Below, piece after piece: positions 10,698 through 20,000 of a DNA stretch of 26,554 bases. Position 1 is the stretch's first letter. Each line of letters starts with the position of its first letter. The stretch covers positions 1 to 26,554 of the forward strand of contig JANBPK010001317.1 in the NCBI GenBank assembly GCA_027579435.1. The letters are read 5' to 3'. The DNA is from Candolleomyces eurysporus. Lineage: Eukaryota > Basidiomycota > Agaricomycetes > Agaricales > Psathyrellaceae. Under the pieces are notes generated by a model, which saw nothing but the letters and a program-made list of their open reading frames with translations, searched no databases and was not told the origin of the DNA. The position numbers and the translations under genes are program-made.

Positions 10698-13499
10698 ATG
10701 TCTCGCAAGTCGACTGAGAAATCCTTTTGGAAGTCTCTCTTCTCTTCCTCATCTTCTCGACGGCGTAAGGATGGTCGGAAGCTTGAATCATCGCAAGACG
10801 CCTCTTCAGCTGGACAACCGTCGGGTTCCTCGAGCGAAAGCGCTTACTCCCGTCAAAAGACAGCGTCACTGGCAATTCTTGATCCACATGCCCGGGGCGT
10901 AGGAACTCCAGCTTGCGCTAATAATATGGGAATGGCCCCTTCGGAGAACACAGGGATCGACCATCAACCTCCGCTCACAACATATGCCGTCAATGATTCA
11001 GAGGCGCCTCGAAGCGTGGGTGACGACCTCGGCAGGGAAGAGCCGATGGTGCTTCACAGCAGTCCTCCTGGCTACAATTCAGGTTCGGTCTCTTCGACAT
11101 ATCGTGAAGGTTGGTCCGGCTTTAGATCTATTTCTCTGAACGCTAATCAAGCGTATCGACAGCATCATCACTCTTGAGCCCCACAGAGCAGGTTTCTCCT
11201 TCCTGTTCGACTGTTCATCAAAGCGCCGGACCGCATACCGACTCAAGCATGGGTTCAGCCACTCAACATTCGATTTCGTTATTCAACAATGCAAGCAATT
11301 TTCACGTCAGGAATGTCAATTTAATTTATCATGAAGCTTCATTACTGGCGAAGGCTGACAAAGGTATGATATCTCTGCACAGCGAAGCTTCTCGCTAATC
11401 GCTGTCTAGGTTGGGAGTTGCTGGTCGGGAAAACTGCTCCGAATGCGCTGTACAATTCCGAGAGTCGATTCGACCCCCCGAANGTGCGACGAAGATACAC
11501 GTCAGGGAGTTATCGAGGAGCTCACGGACTGGATCGAGGATCGGAAATCCCCACAGCGGCTGTTGTGCATGACGGGCGCAGCGGGTGCCGGGAAGTCGGC
11601 GCTCCAACAGACCATTTCTGAAGTTTGCGCTCGGAGGAAGATCCTGGGGGCAACATTCTTTTTTTCCACGACGGACCCCAGTCGAAAGGATGTTTCGCCC
11701 ATCGTTCCTACCATAGCATACCAGCTAGGCATAGAGAACGAATCCCTTCGAGGCTTCATTGGTGCTGCTGTTGCGAGGGACCCCCTCATTTTTTCCAAAT
11801 CTCTCCACACACAAATGGACACTCTTCTTATCAACCCTGTCGAAATCCTTCGAGTCAAGGACCCTCCCCAGTTTAGAGCCCTCCCTTTCGCGATACTCAT
11901 TGATGGCCTTGACGAATGTTCGGGGGAAGATCGGCAAGCGGAACTCCTGTCAGCTATCAAGCGGTGCATCCTCGACAGACCCAATGTTCCCTTCCGCCTC
12001 TTCCTTGCCAGCAGGCCTGAATTGGCCATCCGTAGCGCGTTACAACCCGGAGGATATCTTTACGAAGTCACGTACCACCTCCAGCTAAGCGACAAATACA
12101 ACGCAACTGCCGACATTCGGAGATACCTTTGGCGTCGCCTTCGGGAGGCTGGCGCTAGAAGCAGCGATCCTCGAGCGCGATTCCAATCCTGGCCGAGGGA
12201 GTCCGACATCAACGCCCTGGTCTCCTCAGCGTCGGGACAATTCATTTACGCTGCGACGGTGATTAAATACGTCCTCAACCCTCGCTGTTCCCCATACGAT
12301 CGGCTGGCGACAGTGCTGGAGTGGATATCTGACGACAAACCGAAGTCTAGTAACCCGTTTCCATCCATCGATCTTCTCTACAGAAACATTCTCAAAAATG
12401 CCAAGGATGCCTACGACGCGGTGAATACCAACAAGGATGACTTCATGCTCATCATTAGGTCTTATCAGGGTATAAGTATGCGCACTGAAGCACGCAGTTT
12501 AGCCCTACCAAAGTTCAACTTCTTGCTGGATTTGGATGAAGGAACCCACAATCTTATTCTATCCGACCTTGGCTCGCTGATTACGACTTACGAAGATAAC
12601 CCGCCGAAAGAATACGATTTCAAGCAGCTCGGCATCTCGTTTTACCATCGATCGTTTCAAGATTACATCGAGGATGAGAGCAGATCCCAAGAGTTCTACG
12701 TCTCAATCCAGCGTGTATGGGGAAATTTGATGTCCCTCTGTATGGACAGAACTTTCCGGTACCCGATCGAAACGAGTGAGTGCACTGTTCGATTTTGTAG
12801 CGACTGGAAGGTTACAGCTGACATTTGTACACAACGTTCTGATCAGTTCCGTGCTGCAAGTCCGACTGCTGGACCTTTGACCAAAAATGCTTGCGCCACC
12901 AAAAATGCTTGACCGAAGATGCTTGCGCTCTTGACCAAAAATGCTTGCGCCACCAAATTCTTATTTGTTTGCCATGGGCAATTTTCATTCTTGAGCTACA
13001 CTTGAAGCATATCACGCTTGACAGCTTCATGTGTGAAAAACTCAGCTCCTTCACTGCNAACGGCGGTTGGGAGCTCCTGTACAAGTGGAACTTCNCTTGG
13101 GAGCGCCATGGACCTCCCCTTCCAATTCGCTCCCCATGTGATTTACGTGTGTGGGCAGAGCAGATAGCTGAGCATCTTCAAGTACGTGAGCATATTGATT
13201 TTCCGTGGCCATGTGTAAGCTGAAGTTGTCTTGCCTAGGACAAGGATCCTTTGACTGCAGCGAGGATAAACNAATGCGTCGACCGGTGGAACAAGGAACC
13301 GCTGGTTCGAGGTCTGCCATTACTGTCTTGTGTCTTTTTCTATTTTCTCAATTCACTCCCAGGGATCAGTGATGCCTGCCTTCTGCAAGAGTTCAAGTCA
13401 GTCTGGTCCCAGAAAAATCCTGGACGCGTCTTTGAAGAGTTAGAGGAGCCTGACCCTGAGATCCCTTTGTATGACAGGTTCATATCATTCCGACTGTAA
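10698..13499 (+). CDS. NACHT-domain NTPase (fungal NLR-like), gene 2
   Basis: This is a second NACHT NTPase. Supported exons are 10698-11109, 11163-11363 and 11410 to at least 12776 (introns 53 and 46 nt). Probable 3' exons lie within about 13000-13181, 13239-13311 and 13363-13499. The N-terminus is basic and Ser-rich (KSLFSSSSSRRRKDGRK), followed by a Ser/Gly-rich linker. Then come a short motif LFNNASNFHVRNVNLI just before the NACHT region, YNSESRFDPP and CDEDTR, Walker A GAAGAGKS (about 260-267), Walker B AILIDGLDEC (about 365-374), LASRPE, and a downstream YHRSFQDYIE motif. With the N at 11483 kept, the frame breaks; without it the text reads FDPPKCDEDTR as in relatives. The frame from the NACHT domain stops at 12912 inside a short repeat (12877-12957). 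Downstream, an open frame with good introns (13182-13238, 13312-13362) ends in an acidic segment EELEEPDPEIPLYDRF, which I take as the C-terminus. The join across 12780-13000 is unresolved: an unseen intron, an insertion or a lesion. Confidence 0.75.
12877..12957. repeat. Short imperfect tandem repeat in the 3' part of NACHT gene 2
   Basis: A 27-bp sequence beginning TTGACCAAAAATGCTTGCGC occurs at 12877-12903 and again at 12931-12957. Degenerate pieces (AAAAATGCTTGACC, GAAGATGCTTGCGCTC) lie between. It contains the stop codon that ends the long NACHT frame. Confidence 0.85.
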
Positions 13500-13739
13500 A
13501 TACATAGCCGGCAATTTCGAAGTCTGACCCGAAGCCCATGAACCATTGTCTGATTGCATAGATAGTTAGGCGTTACACGTTATTGCACGTAAAGTCGGCA
13601 CTTGGAGTATATGTCAGGGAATATGAGGCAAGCTGTTTCAATTCGGGTCCTTGAGAAGTCCCGTCCTTGTTGTCGTTGTTGTAGCTCGTAGTTGAATGAA
13701 TAGGATATTGGTTATTGGCTCGTATTGATTAATGTGGGT

Positions 13740-14325
13740 AGTTTATTGAGAGACTTGAGGCATGTCAACGGACACCAATAGACTTCGACCGTCGGTCGCA
13801 TTCGTCATGCAGCTCCACTCCTCTGAGGACCATTGTGAGCGGCTGCGATAATGTGGTGAGAGTTGGCCCTTGATTTGGAAGAGACGAAGGAAGCGGGAAT
13901 TGGGGATATATGGACTCACCTAGATAGCGTAGAGTGTGCATTCCGGGGCTCGCGCTTTGCGGATCCTCCCACTCTCCAGGGTTGTGGTTGCAGAGAAGCT
14001 GAACATAATCTGCGATAGTGGATGATACCATCACACAGTGAGATCAGTGTTGAATGATGGGGACGGGAAGATTTGCCCTTGCTGGCGTCGTAAGGTGGCA
14101 TGGTGTTGACCGGATAGTTCAGTGAGAATCGAGAATGCTGGAGAAAGGATGATGAGGGGTAGGTAGCCGAGGACAAGGTTCTATATCTAGGGTTTGCCTC
14201 AGAGCCACGACTTACCGTGCTTTACTCGCCATTCTAGGCTCCATTCTTTGAGTATGGTTTGCCGTTCCCTAAGTGCCACAATCGATCTACGGGATAATCT
14301 TAAGAATCAGAAGGATACAAAGCCA
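13740..14325 (-). repeat. Segmental duplication, copy 3 (inverted, partial)
   Basis: The reverse complement of this stretch matches the central part of copies 1 and 2, from the GTGCCACAATCG / CTCAAAGAATGGAGCC / TGGCTCTGAGGCAAA landmarks through the first two exons of the dsRBD gene. It lies head-to-head with copy 2, only about 60 bp away. It lacks the outer parts of the unit and has a diverged dsRBD third exon. Confidence 0.75.
13765..14101 (-). pseudogene. Degenerate dsRBD-like gene, copy 3
   Basis: On the minus strand the ATG is at 14101, exon 1 is 14101-14083, the intron runs 14082-14010 (GCAAGG...CGCAG), and exon 2 is 14009-13920, exactly 90 nt as in copies 1 and 2. Exon 2 encodes YVQLLCNHNPGEWEDPQS and PGMHTLRYL, matching the dsRBD first half. 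After the next donor (GTGAGT) the expected third exon is barely recognisable. A stretch reading VELHDECDRRSK ends at a stop near 13765, and the lysine-rich C-terminal helix that binds RNA in dsRBDs is missing. I regard it as a truncated pseudogene or a much diverged paralogue. Confidence 0.6.
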
Positions 14326-14384
14326 GAGCATTTGCTGTCTTCTCCATGGCTCCAATGGACACTGACCAGGAATGTTGCCACTCC

Positions 14385-15945
14385 AGTTGCATCATGGGGT
14401 TTTGTGGCAAGACTGCTCTTCAGATACCTTGGCAACCTAGCCTCGAATGGTGTGTGGGCTGTACAATGTGCGCGGAATTATCTAGGTTTGTTTGTAAGAT
14501 CACTTATTCGTGTGTGTGTTCTCTTTCAGCCGATTTTGGGAACGATGCCACGGAGGTGTTAAATACTTTACGGTATACGTTTTGGGATACATTTTGGGGC
14601 TTTCGAAAATGCCTGGGTAGCAAAGGTTGTATCTTGACTATCAATATAAACAAGAAGTCAAGGAGAGGATGTAAGTAGCGAAATTAAGCCTTCTGCCTAT
14701 CTTCATGATTTTCTGCAAAAAAGTGGAAACTAGCTACGAAAATGCCTATGCAACTCGATCGTTTGAGCTATGGAAATAATAACGAACACTATATGTTTCC
14801 CTTTGCCATGATTGCTAGGATTATCCCGTAAAGTGATTGGGGCACTGAGAAAACAGAAAACAGTACTCAAAGAACGGAGCCCAACAAGGTGAGTAGGACA
14901 TATTGGATTGTGGCTCTGAGGCAAAGCCTCTTAATATAAAGCCTTTCCCTTGGCTGTCTATCCCTCATTATTAGCTTCCCAACATTTCAACTTCACTGAA
15001 CGATCCAGTCAACACTATGTCATCTCACGACCCCAGCAAAGGCGAGCCCTCCTATCTCTCTCACTCAACTTTGATCTCACAGCATCCTGGAATCATTCAC
15101 TATTGCAGATTATGTCCAACTTCTCCACAACCATGCCCCTGGACAGTGGGAGGAACTACAAAGCACGAGCCCCGGAATGCACACTCTACGCTATCTAGGT
15201 GAGTAAATATTCCCACTTCCAGCTTCCTTCGTCTCTTCCAAACCAATGGCCAACTCACACCACTCTCTGTCAACATCCTTACAGTCAACGGCGATGAAGT
15301 TGGTCGTGCATCGGCGAGGAGGAAGGTTCAAGCCAAGAAGATCGTCGCCTACAGGTACCTTCGTCAGTTACAATGGATAGCGAGAGACTCAGACATGGAG
15401 TAGGCTGAAGCATTATGCATCGACACGACCTCGCTATTAGATTGTTAGAGCTCTAGAGCTTTCCCTTTTCCTTCATAATTCTGTTTCTCATACTAGTACT
15501 ATTCCATTACGTTGTATAATGCTCAGGGTTTGGGTTGTTAATTGTATCCTGTCCTTATTTATATCTTGAAAGCGATTTTCGTCAGGTAACTTTTGCTTGG
15601 AGGACTATGATGTCTGGGTCCCATTTGCACTGATCGATATAATCTTACACCGGCCAAATAAGAGTGGAGCTGGGACGTGCGCTATCTTTGACGGGCGTTA
15701 TTTTAAGCGCCTCGGCACTCACTCGAGATATTGCTCATGCTGTATTGGGGCATACACAGAAACGGAGAAAGTAATATATGTCTCGTTTGGTAGGAGTCGT
15801 TTCTAGGTCTTCAATAAATCAGAGTGCTATGTCGCCCCTCTGAAAGCCTTATACATGAGTGTACATAATATATCGAAAAGATAGGCAATAGCCTGGAAAT
15901 TTGTGAAAGACAGTCTAGTAGTACAATCTTATGAAATATCGATAC
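14385..15945 (+). repeat. Segmental duplication, copy 2 (dsRBD unit)
   Basis: This is the direct-orientation partner of 8575-10195, about 5.8 kb away, with the landmarks listed there. Relative to copy 1 it lacks the ~270-bp insertion and instead carries about 140 bp of extra sequence around 15700-15838. It contains an intact small dsRBD gene. Boundaries are approximate. Confidence 0.8.
15017..15403 (+). CDS. Small dsRNA-binding-domain-like protein, copy 2
   Basis: This is a predicted 75-aa protein. Exons are 15017-15035, 15109-15198 and 15285-15403, with the same lengths as copy 1. Intron 2 (15199-15284) is GTGAGT...TTACAG; intron 1 (15036-15108) begins GCAAAG, so it would be a rare GC-AG intron. 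The dsRBD hallmarks are better kept than in copy 1: helix 1 YVQLLHNH, PGMHTLRYL with the loop His, VNGDEVGRAS, and the C-terminal helix KVQAKKIVAYRYLRQL with the KK pair. There is no other domain, signal peptide or membrane segment. A TATA-like TTAATATAAAG lies about 85 bp upstream and is shared with copy 1. Its role is unknown. By fold it could bind double-stranded RNA, as an accessory of RNA silencing, an RNA-editing partner, or a sensor; this is inference. Confidence 0.75.
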
Positions 15946-15965
15946 AATGGCCCACTCCGGGCAGA

Positions 15966-16351
15966 CCTGGACACTCCTATTGTGCGCCCTCACGTTCCGA
16001 GAAAGGGCACTGATTATACCTTTTCTAATTTTTCTTAGTAAACTCGGACAAGGAGTGTCCAGGAATGCCTTCCAGGACAAGTCTCCTCATCATTCCGCAT
16101 CACTCTTTTCACCTATTCCGCCCTTTTTTTCGAACCGACTGTCGAACAGTCACAGCAAGTCATCAAAGCAAGTCATATCCCGTTTCTTTCAGGGCGCCTA
16201 ATGACAAACAGAAAAAAGGGGCAGTCACAGCAAGTCACCCCAAGTCACATCCCGTTCCAGGGCGCCTAACGACAAGGAGCAAAAAGGGGCAAAAAAACGG
16301 TGAACAGTACCATATATATTTTTAGTTAAACCCGGACAAGGAGTGTCCAGG
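15966..16351. mobile_element. MITE-like element with 13-bp inverted repeats
   Basis: CCTGGACACTCCT at 15966-15978 has perfect reverse-complement copies at 16051-16063 and 16339-16351. The two right-hand copies extend to about 35 bp of similarity (AGT(T)AAAC(T/C)CGGACAAGGAGTGTCCAGGAAT). The span has no coding capacity and contains a tandem duplication. A small non-autonomous DNA transposon with a duplicated right end fits. I could not define target-site duplications. Confidence 0.5.
16147..16292. repeat. Two-copy tandem duplication of about 70-75 bp
   Basis: Units 16147-16221 and 16222-16292 both run CAGTCACAGCAAGTCA ... ATCCCGTT ... CAGGGCGCCTAA(T/C)GACAA ... AAAAAGGGG, with small indels. 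The duplication lies inside the MITE-like element. Confidence 0.8.
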
Positions 16352-16394
16352 AATACAGATTCTCTTGAATTATTCTCCAACTGCCTCCATTTTA

Positions 16395-17036
16395 CAGTTA
16401 CAGATCGACCTTGCGAGCGGTCTGGCATTGCTTGTCAGACCGCTCAAGCGCCGAGTGCAAATTTGTACGATGTCTGCTGGAGACGTACCTTGAGTGTTTG
16501 CCTATCATTACGTGTGAGCACATTATCGCCTTGTACATACTCAAAGTGGTCAAAGACCCATGTAGCGCGCTAGCTGTCGGTGGAATGACAGGGTGGAATG
16601 ATGGAGACTTGCCATGTTTAGGCGTGATAGCACTCATGCTCAGAGGCGCGGACGGCAGAATCGTGGGGAAAAAGAAGTACCATTCTGCCTTTGACCGCGA
16701 CCTATCAACGACACTCATATGAACCGCGACCCCACATCGAGATGATATCGAAGTAGCTGATTCCTGATCTGCAATATGGACTAATTGAGGAGGTGCCAAC
16801 ATCTGTACGTCAAAGCGATATCTCGTGAACATGGATGACCCCTTGGGCGCCTTTCCTGCTGGGCATGCTACTATTTAATGACAGCGGGTGCACGTTAGCC
16901 TGTCTGCCATCCGCCGGTTTGTTTCTACGCCTGAGCGCACTTTCGGAAAATGTTAGGAACCAATTCCACAGCGGTGAGTTTCTCTATGTTCTGTATATAT
17001 AAATTCGCCACTGAAGACGATGTCAGACTCAGCACA
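16395..17036 (+). promoter_or_regulatory. Upstream region of the DUF6535-HEAT gene, duplicated at 25080-25910 (copy A)
   Basis: This segment runs up to and over the inferred start codon at 17020. It recurs in diverged form near the right end of the window: GACCGCTCAAGCGCCGAGTG near 16440, GCCTTGTAC, CCCCACATCGAGATG, CCCCTTGGGCGCCT, GCTACTATTTAAT, CTGAGCGCACTTTC and AAATTCGCCACTGAA. It has a perfect 10-bp hairpin (GAGCGGTCTG 16415-16424 with CAGACCGCTC 16436-16445) and a TATA-like TGTATATATAAAT at about 16992-17003, close to the ATG. Conservation across two copies suggests it holds the promoter. Confidence 0.6.
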
Positions 17037-20000
17037 GTGTCATCGATATAAACCCATATTTGAATCGAGGACTGGACAATCGGGGTGGTAGAGGAGCCCA
17101 TGGGGGTCATGGTCATGGAGGGGGCAACGGAGGAGGAGAGCAGAAGACGAAAGGCGGTCTTGAATTTAGGTCGGACGCTAGGATATGGCACCTTTATCTC
17201 GAAGACGCCGAGCGCGAGGCAAAAGAGAATGTGGAGTTGTGGAAAACGAGCTTGGACTCCCTTCTCATCTTTGTGAGCATGGCATCCTTAGCCGGCGTGA
17301 GTAGCCATGATCTAACAGCACTTGCTACAGGCTGGTTTGTTTGGCGCAATAGTTTCATCCTTCCTTATCGACGCCCGTCAGGACCTGCAAGAGGATTCGG
17401 AGCAGATTCTACTGAGCAAAATAGTCAACACTACACAACAAAAGTCGATCATCGACGAAGTTCACATCCCAGCTTCACAGAAATGGATTGTCGGCTTGTG
17501 GCTTATAAGCCTCGTTATCACCTTATTCAGTGCCGTTATGGGTGTTCTGGCCAAGGCCTGGCTGGCAAAATTTGTGCCTGTCAACTCGGGACGCGAAGCT
17601 AAGGATGCTTACGATCGATACAAGTTGGACAAGGAAGCGGACTCGTGGAATCTGGAGGGAGTCATCACCCTGGTACCATCTCTTGTTCAGGTGGCTGCCT
17701 TTCTCTTCGTGGGTGGGTTGATCGTCCAGAGCAGAACCGACGATCAGACCCTCGGGCATGTCCTTCTGGCCTTCTGCATATTTGGATGTGCTATTTATAT
17801 GATCATGACCGGTCTTCCTTTGTTCTTCCCCTCCTCACCTTTCTATACCCCACTTACGGAGGTCTTCCCTCGGCTCGGCAAGATGTTGATAGCTGTACCA
17901 AGGCTCGGCCAGCTGAAGGCTCTATTTACCAGGACGCGGCCATCAAATTCCGACCCCACAGTGCGTCTCAACGAAGGACTAGCTGAGATTCTCCACACTA
18001 AGCTGATTCGATCCTCGAAACCAACACACATTGACGAAGCCGCAACAGAGATCGCTCATCCAACTTTCGCCCGGAAATGGATTCGCCATTTTTGTCGGAC
18101 TGACAGCCCATTCCATTTGCTGGAACGCTTCAAGATATGCGCATCGACAAGGACCAGTGATGCGGCTCGTCACAACGAGATACTTTGTAACTATCTGCTC
18201 ACCTTTCTCCGGTTCGTCAGCGCCCTCCAAGAGAAACTCGTCGCTATCCCAGAAGGCATCGATTGCGATCTTGGGAACTACCGGGATCTGCTGGATGCTT
18301 TGCAAACCTCACTTAAATCTGGGTATCCCCTTCATCGCTGGAATGCTTTGCCCGAATCTCCTCGCCAACTATCATTTGGTCTCAGGACGCAAATCGTGTG
18401 CCTTTTGGAAGCACTCCCAGAAGAGTATTCCGTTCCTGAGCTCGGGTTCCAACCCAACGAGATGCACGATCGCCTTTGGGAGTTGGCTCTCCAGAACATC
18501 CAGTCCACTCACAGACTGCACTTCATGTTAGCCGCTTGTCGTGGCCTTCTGCAAGGGAAGACGAGTGTGAAGACCACGAACCTCTATATCCTGAGCCTGT
18601 GCCTCGCAAAAGGTGAGTTTTTATTCTGTATTGTTCGGTTATAATTTGTTGACACCGAGTCGTAGCTGGCTGCACAGCTTCAGCAGCTGGGCGTACCAGC
18701 GAATGGGCAGGGAATATACCAAAGACGGAACGGGATTCTGTTGAAGCGCTGGCACTGAAGTTATTGCGTCAGCTCTATACGTCTACGAGTGTGTGCCTGT
18801 TTCCCGTGTATTTCATAGAGCTGCCAACTGATTGAGTTTTCCGGGTAGCAACTGAACTGCAGGACATGGCGACGGAGGCCTTGGACAATATATTATCCCT
18901 ACCGCCCGGGTCTGAGAACGGTGCTGCTCACCCATCCCCGAGTCAGGGCATATTGGAGACCCTTGTATCCGCGGCCTTGGGCCGTGCAAAATTACCGATA
19001 GACCCCCTCAAAATGCTCAGCCAGGTTCCAGACTTGAAACGTGAGACTAATCGAATAATTTCATGACACGATACAACTGACACAGCTCCAGCCGACTTAT
19101 TCGATCTCAGCTCGATTAAGACAATCTCCGATATGACCGTATTCAAAGCAGACAAGACCAAGGGGGACGGGCTACAGGTGCTGACCAATTTGGCAGCGTC
19201 CTCACAGGAGAGGTTGGGTACAGTGACACATGCTCTGCGCGCCAGCGTTGAATCTGGATTTAAGAGTCGTAAGCCACAGGAGCGTATGCGCACAGTCGCG
19301 TTTGTCAGGGCTATATGGATCAGTAAGTGTCTGTGCGGGACTAACAGCGGGAGTGGACTGTTAGCGAACTCACGCACACCCTTTCCAGATCGCGACAGCT
19401 TATTCTACCCCCTTCTCGACGAAGTCATCCCCGCCTTGGTCGAGGTTGCCCTGAATGCGGACTCAACGGACGTTCGCCAGCCCGCTCTGCGCCTAGCAAA
19501 GGATATGTGGGAACTAAAAGGTAAGTTTTCCTCAGCTTCATGTGTCTCGTCTAACGTCTACATTTTTTAAAGGGTCATTTGCACCACTTATAAGGGGCGC
19601 CGTTCCAACGGCCCTCAACAATGGATTGGATCACTTGGAATCCAAGAAACGTCACCGCGTTCTGACTGATCTATTACAACACCTCAAAGATGACAGGTCG
19701 AATGTCGCCTTGAAAAGACCACATTACGCTTTTGCATGGGAGGATAACGTTGATTTGGCTCAAGACATATTCCCCGTTGTGTTTGAGAAGATTGTTACGG
19801 TCGCCATTCATGACGACAGCAACTTGGTTCATGAGAAGGCTTTTTGCCTTCTCAAGGAACTTAGTAGGAACCGTAAGTTTTCGCTCGGACGACACGTTGA
19901 TCAGCCACTAAATCAGATTCATAACCCCTTGTTGCAGATCATGTCAATGGCTCGCTTAGAGTCGATGCGCTATCATGGCTGGAAGCTGCAATGGGGCCTG

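Noticed and set aside
11502..12029. Minus-strand 175-codon open frame opposite NACHT gene 2
   Set aside because: It is antisense to the conserved NACHT motifs and its translation has no family resemblance, so it is a shadow of the codon usage of the real gene.
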